A stretch of DNA of 64,000 nt from Salaquimonas pukyongi (GTDB lineage Bacteria > Pseudomonadota > Alphaproteobacteria > Rhizobiales > Rhizobiaceae). The position numbers were made by a program, and so were the translations under genes. The notes under the pieces are model-generated. The model did not search any database and was not told where the DNA came from. It saw nothing but the letters and a program-made list of their open reading frames with translations. Below are positions 16,906 through 27,636 of the stretch, piece after piece (the first letter of the stretch is position 1; every line of letters begins with the position of its first letter). The stretch is taken from contig NZ_CP019044.1 in NCBI RefSeq assembly GCF_001953055.1, positions 3,079,001 through 3,143,000 on the forward strand. The letters run 5' to 3'.

Positions 16906-18728
16906 TCAGGCAGCGTTGTTGCGCGCCTTTTCAAACCGCTTGCGCTCATGGGGATCCAGATAGCGCTTGCGCAGACGGATTGATTTCGGCGTTACTTCCA
17001 CCAATTCGTCATCCTGAATCCAGGAAAGCGCCCGTTCCAGCGTCATGCGCACCGGCGGCGTCAGCTTGACTGCCTCGTCCTTGCCGGACGCACGCATGTT
17101 TGTCAGCTTCTTGCCCTTCAGCACATTGACCTCAAGATCGTTGTCGCGGCTGTGAATGCCAATGATCATCCCGGCATAGACCTTTTCTCCGGCATCGATG
17201 ATCATCGGGCCGCGATCTTCCAGGTTGAACATGGCATAGGCCACCGACTCGCCCTGATCGTGCGAGATCAAAACACCGTTGACGCGCCCGCCGATCGGCC
17301 CTTCCAGGGCTCATAGGCATGAAACAGGCGGTTCATGATTGCCGTACCGCGCGTATCCGTCATCAATTCGGACTGATAGCCGATCAGCCCGCGGGTGGGT
17401 GCGTGAAAGACCATCCGGACACGCCCGGCGCCCGACGGCTTGAGTTCGGCCATTTCGGCCTTGCGCTCGGAAAGCTTCTGCACCACCGTGCCGGAATATT
17501 CCTCATCGACATCAATGACGACTTCTTCCACGGGCTCCAATTGCTGACCGTTCTCGGCTTTCTGCAGCACGACACGCGGCCGTGAAACCGAAAGCTCGAA
17601 ACCCTCCCGGCGCATCGTCTCGATCAGCACTGCGAGCTGCAGTTCACCGCGCCCGGAAACATGGAAACTGTCCTTTTCGGCAGCTTCCTCGATTTTCAGC
17701 GCCACATTGCCTTCTGCTTCCCGCAACAGGCGATCGCGGATGATCCGGCTGGTTACCTTGCCGCCTTCAGTTCCGGCAAGCGGAGAATCGTTGACGGAAA
17801 AAGTCATGGTCACCGTCGGCGGGTCGATCGGTTGTGCCAGCAGCGGTTCGGTGACGGCCAGATCACAGAATGTGTCTGCAACCGTGCCTTTTGCAAGGCC
17901 TGCGATCGCCACGATATCGCCGGCATGGGCCTCCTCGAGCGCTACCCGTTCGACTCCGCGAAACGCAAGAATTTTCGATATCCGGCCCGTTTCCACGGTT
18001 TTGCCATCACGGTTGAGCACCTTGACCGGCTGGTTGGCCTTGATCGAACCGGAATGAATTCTGCCGGTAATGATGCGGCCAAGGAAATTGTCCGACTCCA
18101 GAATGGTGCCGATCATCCGGAACGGCCCGGCGCCGACACCTGGCTCCGGCACGTGGTCGAGGATCAGGTCGAAAAGAGGCGCCAGTTTTTCGTCTCTGGA
18201 ACCCTCCGGCGCCACATTCATCCAGCCATCGCGGCCCGAACCGTACAGCATCGGAAAATCAAGCTGTTCGTCGTTTGCATCGAGATTGGCAAACAGATCA
18301 AATACTTCGTTCACCACTTCGTCAGGCCGTGCATCGGACCGGTCGATCTTGTTGACCGCCACGATGGGCTTAAGGCCCACCTTCAGCGCCTTGCCGACAA
18401 CGAACTTTGTCTGCGGCATCGGGCCTTCGGCCGCATCGACCAGCAGAACGGCGCCATCCACCATCGACAGGATGCGCTCCACTTCGCCGCCGAAATCGGC
18501 GTGGCCGGGCGTGTCGACGATGTTGATGCGAACACCCTTCCACTCGACCGAAGTCGCCTTGGCAAGAATGGTAATCCCGCGTTCCTTCTCCAGATCGTTG
18601 GAATCCATCATCCGCTCTTCCACCCGCTGGTGATCGCGGAAGGTCGCCGATTGCTTGAGCAGCTCATCCACCAGTGTCGTCTTGCCATGATCAACATGGG
18701 CAATGATTGCGATATTGCGCATTGTCAT
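16906..18728 (-). pseudogene. typA: typA (BipA) ribosome-associated GTPase, one-base frameshift
   Basis: Full-length TypA/BipA in two frames. The part 17268-18728 holds the GTPase domain (HVDHGKTT, the DTPGHADFGGE switch, NKID) and most of the later domains. It runs out of frame after YEPWKG; the part 16906-17271 continues exactly from HDQGESVAYAMFNLEDRGPM to the usual C terminus. Restoring one base in the C/G run near 17297-17303 joins them as PIGGRVNGVLIS and gives 607 residues, the family length. TypA aids ribosome assembly under stress and is often dispensable. Either a real mutation or a sequencing error; no other decay is seen, which favours an error or a recent event. Confidence 0.85.
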
Positions 18729-18908
18729 CGCTGTATCTCTTGTTTGTTGCCGCAGGCCAAAAGGTGTGGTTCGCCAGCCATGCCAGCGCTGCGGCGTTCT
18801 GATTGTTGGAAATTCGCGGCACCCATACCCGAATTTCCGGCCGGGTGAAAGCAAAATCGCATTCTCTGCTTGCAGCCCGGCCATGCAGGCATGGTATGGG
18901 AATTTGCC

Positions 18909-19715
18909 ATGGCAGGTTCTCAAACCAAAACCCGCATTGCCGATTTCGTCTGGGGCCGCGATCCCCGCTATGGCCATGCCTTCGATTATGCCATGATCGT
19001 GCTGATCGTGATTTCGATCAGCCTGATGGCGATCGAAACGCTTCCAGATTTCCCCAGTCAATGGTCCGGACCGCTGCTGGTTTTCGACTGGATCATCGTC
19101 ATTATCTTCACGATCGAATATGCGCTGCGCTACTGGACGGCACCCGCAAAGCTCCGATACGTCTTCAGTTTCTGGGGCCTGATCGACCTTGTCGCCATCG
19201 CACCGTTCTGGGCCGGCCTGCTGTTGGGTCTGCCGGGCGGTGAAGCGCTATGGACCTTGCGCATCCTGCGCATTGCCAAGCTGCTGCGCTTCATTGCCAA
19301 CATGGAAACCCTTCAACGCGCCTTCGAACTGGTGTGGCGCGAGCTGGTCGTGGTCTTCATGTTTGCCGTGCTGGTGATGTTCTGTACCGCGGTTGGCATT
19401 TTCATCTTCGAGCACGATGCGCAGCCGGAAGCCTTTCCCTCCATTCCCCATTCCTTCTGGTTTGCCGTTACCACGCTCACCACAGTGGGCTATGGTGACA
19501 TATTTCCGGTAACGGTTGGCGGAAAGATCTTCACCTTCATCATCCTCATGATCGGACTGGGCATTGTTGCCCTTCCGGCCGGGTTGATCGCCTCGGCCTT
19601 CACCCAGGCCCGCGAGGAGGACAAACAGCGCCGCGCCGCCCTGACCAAGGATCGTGAAGATGCCAGGCGCTCCATGCGCGAGGCATCCGAACTGGCCGAA
19701 CACCCCGACGCCTGA
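18909..19715 (+). CDS. Voltage-gated potassium channel (six-helix)
   Basis: A 268-residue ion channel. It has six membrane segments with an S4-like helix carrying R/K every third position (LRILRIAKLLRF, about 117-128) and the selectivity filter TVGYGD (192-197) between S5 and S6. The C-terminal 35 residues are highly charged and probably cytoplasmic; no nucleotide-binding or RCK domain follows. Similar short Kv-type channels are common in alphaproteobacteria. The start at 18909 is one of several in-frame ATGs (18870, 18891). It is convergent with the M3 peptidase gene, 11 bases apart. Confidence 0.88.
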   Translation: MAGSQTKTRIADFVWGRDPRYGHAFDYAMIVLIVISISLMAIETLPDFPSQWSGPLLVFDWIIVIIFTIEYALRYWTAPAKLRYVFSFWGLIDLVAIAPFWAGLLLGLPGGEALWTLRILRIAKLLRFIANMETLQRAFELVWRELVVVFMFAVLVMFCTAVGIFIFEHDAQPEAFPSIPHSFWFAVTTLTTVGYGDIFPVTVGGKIFTFIILMIGLGIVALPAGLIASAFTQAREEDKQRRAALTKDREDARRSMREASELAEHPDA

Positions 19716-19726
19716 ACGGCAAATGG

Positions 19727-21787
19727 CTATATCAGCCCACGCCCTTGCAGCATTGCTTCGGGAGAAGGCAGCTTGCCCCGGAACGCCTTGTAGGTTTCTT
19801 CCGGATCGACTGAGCCGCCGGCAGAATAGATATGCTTTTTCAGCTTCTTCGCGGTTTTTCTGTCGAATGGATCGCCTTTTTCTGCGAATGCCCGGAAGGC
19901 ATCGGCATCCAGCACTTCCGACCACATGTAGGAATAGTAGCCTGCCGAATACCCGTCGCCGGAAAACACATGGGCAAAATGTGGCGATCGATGCCGCATG
20001 ATGATGGAATCGGGCATGTTGAGCTTTTTCAACTGCTCCCGCTCGAAACCCAGGGGATCGGCAACCTTGCCCGCCGTGTGATAGGCCATGTCGATCAGTG
20101 CGGAAGCGGTAAATTCCACGGTCTCAAAGCCGGCATTGAAGGTTTCTGCCGCCTTCACCTTGGCAATCAACGCCTCGGGAATGGGATCGCCGGTTTCTGC
20201 ATGTACGGCATATTTCGCAAGCAGTTCGGGCACCATCAGCCAGTGCTCGAAGAGCTGTGACGGCAATTCGACGAAATCACGAGAAACCGCCGTTCCTGAC
20301 ACCGAAGGATAGGTAACATCCGACAGCATGCCGTGCAGGGCGTGGCCGAACTCGTGAAACAGGGTCCGGGCATCGTCCAGCGACAGCAGAGCCGGATCGC
20401 CCTTGGCGAAATTCATCACATTGTAGATGACTGGCTTTTGCCCTTTTTTACCATCTTCGCGCTTCAGCTTGTGCTGCTGCTGGAAGCTGCTCATCCACGC
20501 GCCCGAGCGTTTCGAAGGCCTCGCAAAATAATCGCCGAGGAAGGTCGCGATCCGTTTGCCTTTTTTGTTGTGCACGGTGAACACGCGCACATCAGGGTGA
20601 TAGGCTGTGACGCCCTTGCGTTCCTTGAACGTGATACCGAACAAACGCCCGGCCACATCAAAACAGGCGGCAATAACCTGCTCCAGCTGAAAATAGGGTT
20701 TGAGTTCGCTTTCGGAAAAATCGAACTTCTGTGCCCGCAGTTTCTCCGCGTAATGACGCCAGTCCCAGGGGGCTACCGGATGATTTTTGCCCTCGGCAGC
20801 AACCAGCGCGGCCAGTTCGTTTTCTTCTTCTTTGGCCTTTGCAAGCGCCTTTTCCCAAACACTCTCGAGGAGCTCGTTCACTGCCTGCGGTGTTTTTGCC
20901 ATGGTATCATCAAGCTTCAGGGCAGCATAGTTTTCATAGCCAAGCAGTTTCGCCTTGCGGTCACGCAAAGCCAGAATCTTCTCGATGATTTCCCGGTTGT
21001 CGGTTTTGCCACCATTTTCACCACGCGCTGCCCAGGCCTTGAACGCCTGTTCGCGCAACTCACGCACGTCGCAAAACGTAAGAAAGGGTTCGATGATGGA
21101 GCGCGCCAGCGTCACCACATGCTTGCCCTCCATGCCGCGCTCTTCGGCGGCAGCCGCCATTGCCTGTTTCAAAAACCCGGGCAGCGCGGGTAGCGCATTT
21201 TCGCCAACTTCCATGTGCCAGCCGGCCTCATCCGCCAGCAGGTTCTGCCCGAACCGCGTCCCCAGGGAAGCGAGCTGCTCGTTGATTTCAGCCAATGCCT
21301 TTTGCTCTGCCCTGGGCAGTTTTGCACCGGACTTCACATAACCCTTCCAATAGCGCTCGAGCACACGCTCTTCTTCCGTGCTGAGCTTTAAGTGCTTGCG
21401 CCTTTCCCACAGCGCATCGATGCGCTTGAACAGCTTGGCATTCATTGCGATTTTGGAGGAATAGCGCGACAGTTTCGGGGTTATGTCCCGTTCAACCGCC
21501 TGTATGACATCGTCGGTATGAGCGCCCGCCCGGTTCCAGAACAGGGCCGAGACCCGGTTCAGCGCATCTTCCGCCTTCTCGAGCGCGATAATTGTGTTCT
21601 TGAAGGTCGGCTTTTTCTTCTGTCCGGCAATGACATCAATTTCTTCAAGGCCAGCCTTCATCGCCGCTTCGAAGGCCGGTGCAAAATCACTGTTCGCGAT
21701 CTTCTCAAAGCGCGGCAGGTCGTATTTGCCCGACCAGCACAGAATTTCGGGATTGACGTCTTTGAACAGCTGTTTTTTGCGGGCCAT
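19727..21787 (-). CDS. M3-family oligopeptidase (Dcp/PrlC-like)
   Basis: A 686-residue zinc metallopeptidase of family M3 with HEFGH (478-482) in TLFHEFGHALHGML and a downstream glutamate for the third ligand. Length, absence of a signal peptide and the motif R..SGAWMSSF fit cytosolic peptidyl-dipeptidase Dcp or oligopeptidase A, which degrade short peptides. Sequence alone does not separate the two. It stands between the potassium channel gene and the TAXI gene; the ATG at 21787 begins directly at the conserved N-terminal helix. Confidence 0.9.
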   Translation of the reverse strand: MARKKQLFKDVNPEILCWSGKYDLPRFEKIANSDFAPAFEAAMKAGLEEIDVIAGQKKKPTFKNTIIALEKAEDALNRVSALFWNRAGAHTDDVIQAVERDITPKLSRYSSKIAMNAKLFKRIDALWERRKHLKLSTEEERVLERYWKGYVKSGAKLPRAEQKALAEINEQLASLGTRFGQNLLADEAGWHMEVGENALPALPGFLKQAMAAAAEERGMEGKHVVTLARSIIEPFLTFCDVRELREQAFKAWAARGENGGKTDNREIIEKILALRDRKAKLLGYENYAALKLDDTMAKTPQAVNELLESVWEKALAKAKEEENELAALVAAEGKNHPVAPWDWRHYAEKLRAQKFDFSESELKPYFQLEQVIAACFDVAGRLFGITFKERKGVTAYHPDVRVFTVHNKKGKRIATFLGDYFARPSKRSGAWMSSFQQQHKLKREDGKKGQKPVIYNVMNFAKGDPALLSLDDARTLFHEFGHALHGMLSDVTYPSVSGTAVSRDFVELPSQLFEHWLMVPELLAKYAVHAETGDPIPEALIAKVKAAETFNAGFETVEFTASALIDMAYHTAGKVADPLGFEREQLKKLNMPDSIIMRHRSPHFAHVFSGDGYSAGYYSYMWSEVLDADAFRAFAEKGDPFDRKTAKKLKKHIYSAGGSVDPEETYKAFRGKLPSPEAMLQGRGLI

Positions 21788-21872
21788 GAGAGGTTCCAGA
21801 ACATGAGGGATTGTTTTCCCAACACATAGGAACCCGCACCATCTGCAGCAAGCAGGAAATCGGAATGCAACT

Positions 21873-23285
21873 TCACGAAACGCTCATTTCCAGTTCCTGT
21901 TCCCGGTCCTTGATCATCTCGCGAACCGATTCCCACAACAAAGAGAAGGACTGAAAACCTTCCTCGGTAACCTCGTCCGTATCGAGCGCCCGCACCACCG
22001 TTTCCAGAATCTGGTAGAGATCACGGCGCAGCTTTCTTAATTCTTGCCGCTTTTTACTGTTGCGCGCCCGCTCGCCGATTTCCAGCAGCATGTAATTGTA
22101 GCTGTCCATACGGTTCTTCTGGCCGCTGGTAAGCCGCGCCCTCAACGTGAAGAGACCGGAAATAAGCAGACCGGTTACCGTTACCACCAGCGCGATCGGC
22201 TCGGCATTCTCCTGCAGAAAAGATGGCTCGTTACGGTTGAAATAGGCTTCCGAGCCGTCATGCAGGGGGATGTTGAGGCCAACCGCTGGATCAGGCATGC
22301 GAATAGCCGAGGCAAGCGCGAAGCGGATAACCAGATCGAGCCGGTTCTCGAACAGGATCGAGGTCAGCTCGCGCATCAGTTCAACATCCACATCCTCGCG
22401 TGAGACAAGGATCCGGCTGACCACGCTCGACAGGGTGTCTCTGCGGGGCACTGCCGGATCGCCGGCAAAAGTGCCTTTGGGTATTGTCTCCGCGCGCAGG
22501 AAGGGCCGTTTTACAGAGATGGCCGGCGCCTGATCGATGGCCAGCAGCTTCAGGTTCTGGCGCTTCAGAATCGCGTCTTCATGCAGATTGAGCAGCAGCC
22601 GGTCACGCAGCGAGCGTACCGTGAAAATCGCATCGATCCGGTCGGACAAGAATGCACTCGCTGCCTTTGTAAACGGCATGGCAATCCATTTAACGCCGGT
22701 TATAGAAAGATCATAGTGATCGGCGACAGCCCAGAAAGAGCGGAACTCGTCTGTCCCGAATGGCGGTATGGCAACGGTTTTTCCCTCCAGATCATGCACC
22801 GAGAAAATGCCGTTTTCCGGCTTGGTTATGACCTGAAAGAAATCCGGAAACAGTTCTGCGATCATCCTGATGTCGGCAATGACCGGCGTGTCGGAACGGA
22901 TGGTGGCCAGGTCCGTTTGGCGGTTGTTGAGCAGGGTAATGTTGGTGGAGGAGTCGCGCGTTGCGGTGATTTCAAGACGCATGCGGTCCGACTGGCGCTC
23001 CACGACTTCTGCAATTTCCCGCAGCATTTCATAGGAGTCGGAGCGGTACGGGCCGGCCGCCACCTTGAGCACGACAAGCGGTTGTTCCCGATTTAGGTAA
23101 AACCAGCTCGCGGCTGCCACTGTCAGCGCCAGCAATCCGGCCATCAGGCTCCACAGCCAGAAGCGCTTGCGGCCTACCGAGCGCTTGTTTGCCTCGCTTC
23201 GCGCATGCCTTTCATAGGTGGAAAGACTGCCTTCGGCCTCACTTTCACCCTCGGACGGCAGTGTCTTCCCAGACCGCTCTGCCAT
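21873..23285 (-). CDS. Membrane-anchored TAXI-family solute-binding protein
   Basis: A 470-residue protein with an N-terminal cytoplasmic acidic region (1-40), a membrane segment (42-64), a periplasmic TAXI-type solute-binding domain (about 70-350), a second membrane segment (363-380), and a basic, coiled C-terminal cytoplasmic region. TAXI domains usually work with TRAP permeases, but no permease gene is adjacent. This two-anchor layout suggests a sensor or an adaptor rather than a free binding protein. The ATG at 23285 is one of two candidates; the longer start at 23354 adds 23 unpatterned residues. Confidence 0.78.
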   Translation of the reverse strand: MAERSGKTLPSEGESEAEGSLSTYERHARSEANKRSVGRKRFWLWSLMAGLLALTVAAASWFYLNREQPLVVLKVAAGPYRSDSYEMLREIAEVVERQSDRMRLEITATRDSSTNITLLNNRQTDLATIRSDTPVIADIRMIAELFPDFFQVITKPENGIFSVHDLEGKTVAIPPFGTDEFRSFWAVADHYDLSITGVKWIAMPFTKAASAFLSDRIDAIFTVRSLRDRLLLNLHEDAILKRQNLKLLAIDQAPAISVKRPFLRAETIPKGTFAGDPAVPRRDTLSSVVSRILVSREDVDVELMRELTSILFENRLDLVIRFALASAIRMPDPAVGLNIPLHDGSEAYFNRNEPSFLQENAEPIALVVTVTGLLISGLFTLRARLTSGQKNRMDSYNYMLLEIGERARNSKKRQELRKLRRDLYQILETVVRALDTDEVTEEGFQSFSLLWESVREMIKDREQELEMSVS

Positions 23286-23420
23286 GGCTCGCCCCCATTC
23301 AGCCCGGGCCTGCCCGGTTCGCTGCTGTTGCCAGGCAACAGCAGTTGCCGGCATGCAAACAGGCTAGCGGTTGCGTGCAGTCAGATCAATCTCCGATTGA
23401 CGAAAGGTAATGCTCTGCGA

Positions 23421-24641
23421 TCAGCTGCGGCGGTTGCGCGCAGCAAGTGTGCGCAGGCGAAGTGCGTTGAGACGGATAAAGCCGTGCGCATCCTTCTGGT
23501 CATAAGCGCCCTGGTCGTCCTCGAAGGTGACCAGCTCTTCAGAGTAGAGCGACTTGTCGCTCTGCCTGCCTGCAACGATCACATTGCCCTTGTAGAGCTT
23601 GAGACGCACCTTGCCTTCCACATGCTGCTGGGACTGGTCGATCGCTGCCTGCAGCATCTCGCGTTCCGGCGAGAACCAGAAGCCGTTATAGATCAGCTCC
23701 GCATAGCGCGGCATCAATTCGTCTTTCAGGTGCCCCGCCCCGCGGTCGAGCGTGATTGATTCCATCGCACGATGCGCTGCCAGCAGGATCGTTCCACCCG
23801 GCGTTTCATATACGCCGCGCGATTTCATGCCGACAAAACGGTTTTCCACCAGATCGATCCGGCCAATCCCGTTATCGCGGCCAAGATTGTTCAGTTTTTC
23901 AAACAGGGCTGCTGCAGAGAGTTTCCTGCCGTTTAGCGCTACAGGATCGCCTCTGGCGAACTCAATCTCCACCTCGGTAACCTGATCGGGTGCATCCATC
24001 GGCGAAACGGTGCGCATGTGGACGTATTCAGGCGCTTCCTCCCACGGGTCTTCCAGCACTTTTCCTTCCGAGGAGGAATGCAGCATGTTGGCATCGACGG
24101 AGAACGGCGCCTCGCCCCGCTTGTCCTTGGGCACGGGAATCTGGTGCTTTTCGGCAAACTCGATGAGATCGGTGCGGGATTTGAATGCCCAGTCGCGCCA
24201 TGGCGCAATCACCTTGATGTCCGGATTGAGCGCATAGGCAGACAGTTCGAACCGCACCTGGTCATTGCCCTTTCCGGTCGCGCCATGGGCAATCGCGTCC
24301 GCGCCGGTTTCCTCGGCAATTTCCACCAGTCGCTTGGAAATCAGCGGCCGGGCGATCGATGTCCCCAGCAGGTAAATTCCTTCATAAACCGCATTGGCCC
24401 GGAACATCGGGAAGACGAAATCGGAGATGAACTCCTCGCGAAGATCTTCAATGTAGATTTCCCGGATGCCGAGCATCTCGGCCTTGCGCCGCGCCGGCTC
24501 CAACTCATCGCCCTGGCCCAGATCGGCCGTAAACGTGACGACCTCCGCATCAAGCTCCGTCTGAAGCCATTTGAGAATGATCGAGGTATCCAGCCCGCCG
24601 GAATAGGCGAGCACAACTTTTCTTGCTTTGGGAGCTGCCAT
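23421..24641 (-). CDS. argG: Argininosuccinate synthase
   Basis: A 406-residue enzyme that joins citrulline and aspartate at the cost of ATP in arginine synthesis. The PP-loop SGGLDTS (14-20), the GATGKGNDQ motif and the C-terminal [11 protein letters not shown] segment are all present, and the length is normal. The ATG at 24641 begins the typical [16 protein letters not shown]; upstream in-frame codons lack family similarity. It is transcribed alone, head to head with a LysE-family gene. Confidence 0.96.
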   Translation of the reverse strand: MAAPKARKVVLAYSGGLDTSIILKWLQTELDAEVVTFTADLGQGDELEPARRKAEMLGIREIYIEDLREEFISDFVFPMFRANAVYEGIYLLGTSIARPLISKRLVEIAEETGADAIAHGATGKGNDQVRFELSAYALNPDIKVIAPWRDWAFKSRTDLIEFAEKHQIPVPKDKRGEAPFSVDANMLHSSSEGKVLEDPWEEAPEYVHMRTVSPMDAPDQVTEVEIEFARGDPVALNGRKLSAAALFEKLNNLGRDNGIGRIDLVENRFVGMKSRGVYETPGGTILLAAHRAMESITLDRGAGHLKDELMPRYAELIYNGFWFSPEREMLQAAIDQSQQHVEGKVRLKLYKGNVIVAGRQSDKSLYSEELVTFEDDQGAYDQKDAHGFIRLNALRLRTLAARNRRS

Positions 24642-24842
24642 GGGACGTTTCACAATGTTTGAGATGCATTCAATTGACGGCAGGGCCGTCAGGCTGGCGG
24701 CAACATAGCGGCAAGTTTTGCGTTCGCAAGAGGGAATTGGCGGCTGCGCAAATTCGCCTCGCCATCGCCGCACGGTTATTGGCACGAACTTCCACTGAAG
24801 TTAGTGTCGGGACTGGAACAGCAACAAACCAGAGAGTGCCCC

Positions 24843-25484
24843 GTGAATTTCATCCCCGAAACCCCGGTTCTGCTGGCCTATGTCGCAGGCGTTGTCGTCA
24901 TTACGCTTACGCCGGGACCCGACATGACGTTCTTCATCGGCCGCGCCATCGCCCAGAATGTTCATGCGGGACTGGCTGCTTTCGGCGGCGCCCTGGTAGG
25001 CATCGTCTTTCACAGCCTGTTCGTTGCCTTCGGCCTTTCGGCACTGATCGTTGCTTCACCGGCCTTGTTTACGGCGGTAAAGATTGCCGGTGCAGCCTAT
25101 CTCGGCTGGCTGGCGTTCGATGCCATCCGCCACGGCTCTACATTTCAGATTTCGGAAAAGAGCCAGAATCCGCGCTCGATGTTCAGCAACTGGTTTCAGG
25201 GACTTGCCATCAACCTTCTTAACCCGAAGATCATCATCTTTTTCATGACCTTCCTGCCGCAGTTCGTCTCCACCGCAGACCCGTATGCTTCCGGCAAACT
25301 GCTTTTTCTCGGCACCCTGTTTGTGCTGATTGCCATGGTGATCTTGGTGCCGCTGATCGCGCTCGCCGGACAATTCGCCGCCTGGATGAAGGAAAACCCG
25401 AAGGTGACGAGGATTGTCGACTATCTGTTTGCCGGCATTTTTGGCGCCTTTGCCGTGCGCATCCTGTTTACCGAGCGCGGTTGA
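24843..25484 (+). CDS. LysE/RhtB-family exporter
   Basis: A 213-residue membrane protein with the TPGPD motif in the first segment and about six hydrophobic helices, typical of LysE/RhtB amino-acid exporters. The GTG at 24843 is preferred for its AGAGAG spacing and because it starts the first helix region; another in-frame GTG at 24804 is possible. Its 3' end overlaps the convergent membrane-protein gene by 17 bases. Cargo unknown; proximity to argG might suggest arginine or a related amino acid, but that is only context. It is distinct from the LysE gene in the soe operon. Confidence 0.87.
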   Translation: MNFIPETPVLLAYVAGVVVITLTPGPDMTFFIGRAIAQNVHAGLAAFGGALVGIVFHSLFVAFGLSALIVASPALFTAVKIAGAAYLGWLAFDAIRHGSTFQISEKSQNPRSMFSNWFQGLAINLLNPKIIIFFMTFLPQFVSTADPYASGKLLFLGTLFVLIAMVILVPLIALAGQFAAWMKENPKVTRIVDYLFAGIFGAFAVRILFTERG

Positions 25485-25983
25485 CCGGCTTGCCCGCATC
25501 GAGCCATTTGCCGGCACTGCGCCCGGCAATCAGCCAATAGAAAAACCCCCCAACGAAACCGGTTGCCAGCAGAACAACAAGTGTCCCGTCAGATGGCAAT
25601 CCCTCACCGCCCGCATCGCCGAACACCGAAAGTCCCGTAGCCAGCGCCACCAGTCCGCCCAGCACCAGGTTGATCGTCATGCCGCGCCAGCGCATGAATT
25701 CCGCCAGACCAACGGCAAGAAGCATCGGCAGTGCTGCCAGTCCCGCCACGTGAAAAGAGGTGAAGAACCCGATGACCACCACCAGAAGGGTAACGAGCGG
25801 CGAAGTATCGACTGGCTCCAGATAGGGGTCGCCTTCGATGGTCCATTGCAGATCAGCAAGAAACTCGGTGGCCATGCCCCCGAAAATTCCGGCGGAAAGA
25901 AACAGGCTCGCTGCCAGCATTGCTGTGAAAAGGCCGAAGGAAACCGCCAAAAGCCGAACGATGAGGTGGCCAAGGAACTGCAT
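25468..25983 (-). CDS. Conserved membrane protein of unknown function
   Basis: A 171-residue protein with four to five hydrophobic segments and a loop carrying FLADLQWTIEGDPYLEPVD. No family is recognised. The ATG at 25983 lies 11 bases after the rlmN stop, so the two are likely co-transcribed. Its end overlaps the convergent LysE gene by 17 bases, which could allow antisense interplay of the transcripts. Confidence 0.72.
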   Translation of the reverse strand: MQFLGHLIVRLLAVSFGLFTAMLAASLFLSAGIFGGMATEFLADLQWTIEGDPYLEPVDTSPLVTLLVVVIGFFTSFHVAGLAALPMLLAVGLAEFMRWRGMTINLVLGGLVALATGLSVFGDAGGEGLPSDGTLVVLLATGFVGGFFYWLIAGRSAGKWLDAGKPVNRAR

Positions 25984-25994
25984 CAAACCCCGAT

Positions 25995-27233
25995 CTATTC
26001 CCCGTGGCCGGCGATCATCATCGCCTCCAGCGCAAGGCTTTCCAGTTTTTCGCGCTCTTTCTTGCGCAAGCGTTCGGACTCCGACTTCAACTGGCCGCAT
26101 GCGGCCAGTATATCGCGCCCACGGGGTGTGCGGATCGGCGAAGCATAACCATTGGCATTGATGAAGTCGGCAAATCTTTCGATGGTGTCCCAGTCCGAAC
26201 ATTCATAGGCCGAACCCGGCCACGGATTGAAGGGGATCAGGTTGATCTTGGCAGGAATACCTTTCAGCAGCCGTATCAGTTCCTTGGCATCGCCAAGCGA
26301 GTCGTTGACACCCTTCAGCATCACATACTCGAAGGTAATGCGTTTGGCATTGGAGAGCCCTGGATAGGCCCGGCAGGCATCGAGCAGCATATCAAGCGGA
26401 TACTTCTTGTTGATCGGCACCAGCTCATCGCGCAATTCATCGCGCACCGCATGCAGCGAGATCGCCAGCATGCAGCCGATTTCCTCCCCGGTACGTCCGA
26501 TATACGGCACCACGCCGGAGGTCGACAAGGTAATGCGCCGCTTCGACAGGGCCAGCCCGTCGCCGTCGGAAGCAATCAGCAGGGCATTCTTCACATGCTC
26601 GAAATTGTAGAGCGGCTCGCCCATCCCCATCATGACGATGTTCGATACCTTGCGCCCCTCCAGCGGCACGATGGCGCCCTGGGGCGTATCGGCATCGGGA
26701 AAATCCCCAAGCCGGTCACGCGCCACCAGCAATTGCGACAGGATTTCCTCAGCCGTCAGATTGCGCACCAGTTTCTGCGTGCCGGTGTGGCAGAATGAAC
26801 AAGTCAGCGTACAGCCCACCTGGGAGGAGATGCACAGCGTGCCGCGGCCTTCTTCTGGAATATAGACGGTTTCCACTTCCACCGGCCTGCCGGCCCCGCG
26901 CGGCGGAAACCGCAACAGCCATTTACGGGTGCCGTCACCGGAAATCTGTTCCTCGACAATTTCCGGCCGCGCAATGGAGAATTTTTCCGCAAGCGTTGCC
27001 CGCAATTCCTTGCCGATATTGGTCATCGCCGAAAAGTCCGAAACGCCGCGGATATACAGCCAGTGCCAGATCTGGGAGGCTCGCATGCGCGCCTGTTTTT
27101 CCGGAATGCCGGCCTCGGCCAGCGCCTGCTGCATTTGCGGGCGTGTCAGCCCGACAAGCACCGGTTTTTCAGCCATGCCCGCCGGACCGGAAGGCCGGGT
27201 CTTCGGATCGGATAGGTCGAGGGTGACGGCCAT
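25995..27233 (-). CDS. rlmN: 23S rRNA/tRNA adenine-C2 methyltransferase RlmN
   Basis: A 412-residue radical-SAM enzyme that methylates A2503 of 23S rRNA and A37 of some tRNAs. The radical-SAM cysteines C141, C145 and C148 lie in [12 protein letters not shown], and the catalytic cysteine near the C terminus is C379 in LAACGQLK. The [10 protein letters not shown] motif is also present. The gene is preceded by yggT at 14 bases and followed by a membrane-protein gene, making a likely small operon. Confidence 0.95.
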   Translation of the reverse strand: MAVTLDLSDPKTRPSGPAGMAEKPVLVGLTRPQMQQALAEAGIPEKQARMRASQIWHWLYIRGVSDFSAMTNIGKELRATLAEKFSIARPEIVEEQISGDGTRKWLLRFPPRGAGRPVEVETVYIPEEGRGTLCISSQVGCTLTCSFCHTGTQKLVRNLTAEEILSQLLVARDRLGDFPDADTPQGAIVPLEGRKVSNIVMMGMGEPLYNFEHVKNALLIASDGDGLALSKRRITLSTSGVVPYIGRTGEEIGCMLAISLHAVRDELRDELVPINKKYPLDMLLDACRAYPGLSNAKRITFEYVMLKGVNDSLGDAKELIRLLKGIPAKINLIPFNPWPGSAYECSDWDTIERFADFINANGYASPIRTPRGRDILAACGQLKSESERLRKKEREKLESLALEAMMIAGHGE

Positions 27234-27247
27234 CGTCGCAGCGCCCG

Positions 27248-27541
27248 TCAGAACGCAAGATTGGGGATGATGTTGTAGGCAATGATGCGCTGGAGAAGGA
27301 AGATCGCAAAAATCAGGATGATCGGCGAAATATCGATCGTGCCGAGATTGGGCATGAACCGCCGGATAGGCCTGAGCGCCGGTTCCGTCATCTGATGCAG
27401 GAAATTGCCGATCATGCCGACGAACTGGTTATTCATGTTGACCACGTTGAAAGCGTAAAGCCAGGAAAACACCGCACTGGCGATGATGATCCAGATATAG
27501 AAATCGAGGGCGAGATAGAGGACTTCAAAAAGGGCGCGCAT
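27248..27541 (-). CDS. YggT-family membrane protein
   Basis: A 97-residue protein with two membrane segments separated by the conserved [18 protein letters not shown] loop, diagnostic of the YggT/YCF19 family. Family roles include cell shape, division and osmotic stress, not resolved here. It begins the short yggT-rlmN unit on the minus strand. Confidence 0.88.
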   Translation of the reverse strand: MRALFEVLYLALDFYIWIIIASAVFSWLYAFNVVNMNNQFVGMIGNFLHQMTEPALRPIRRFMPNLGTIDISPIILIFAIFLLQRIIAYNIIPNLAF

Positions 27542-27636
27542 TCAACTGGTCTCCGGTTTTGCTCCAGATAGACGTCCTTGCCGCCGGTTTCAAGCAAAGC
27601 CGCATCAGGCGGCCTGCCCGGCCTGGAAGAAAACCG

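Noticed and set aside
17661-18848. 395-codon plus-strand frame opposite typA
   Set aside because: It mirrors the third-position bias of typA on the other strand and shows no recognisable domain.
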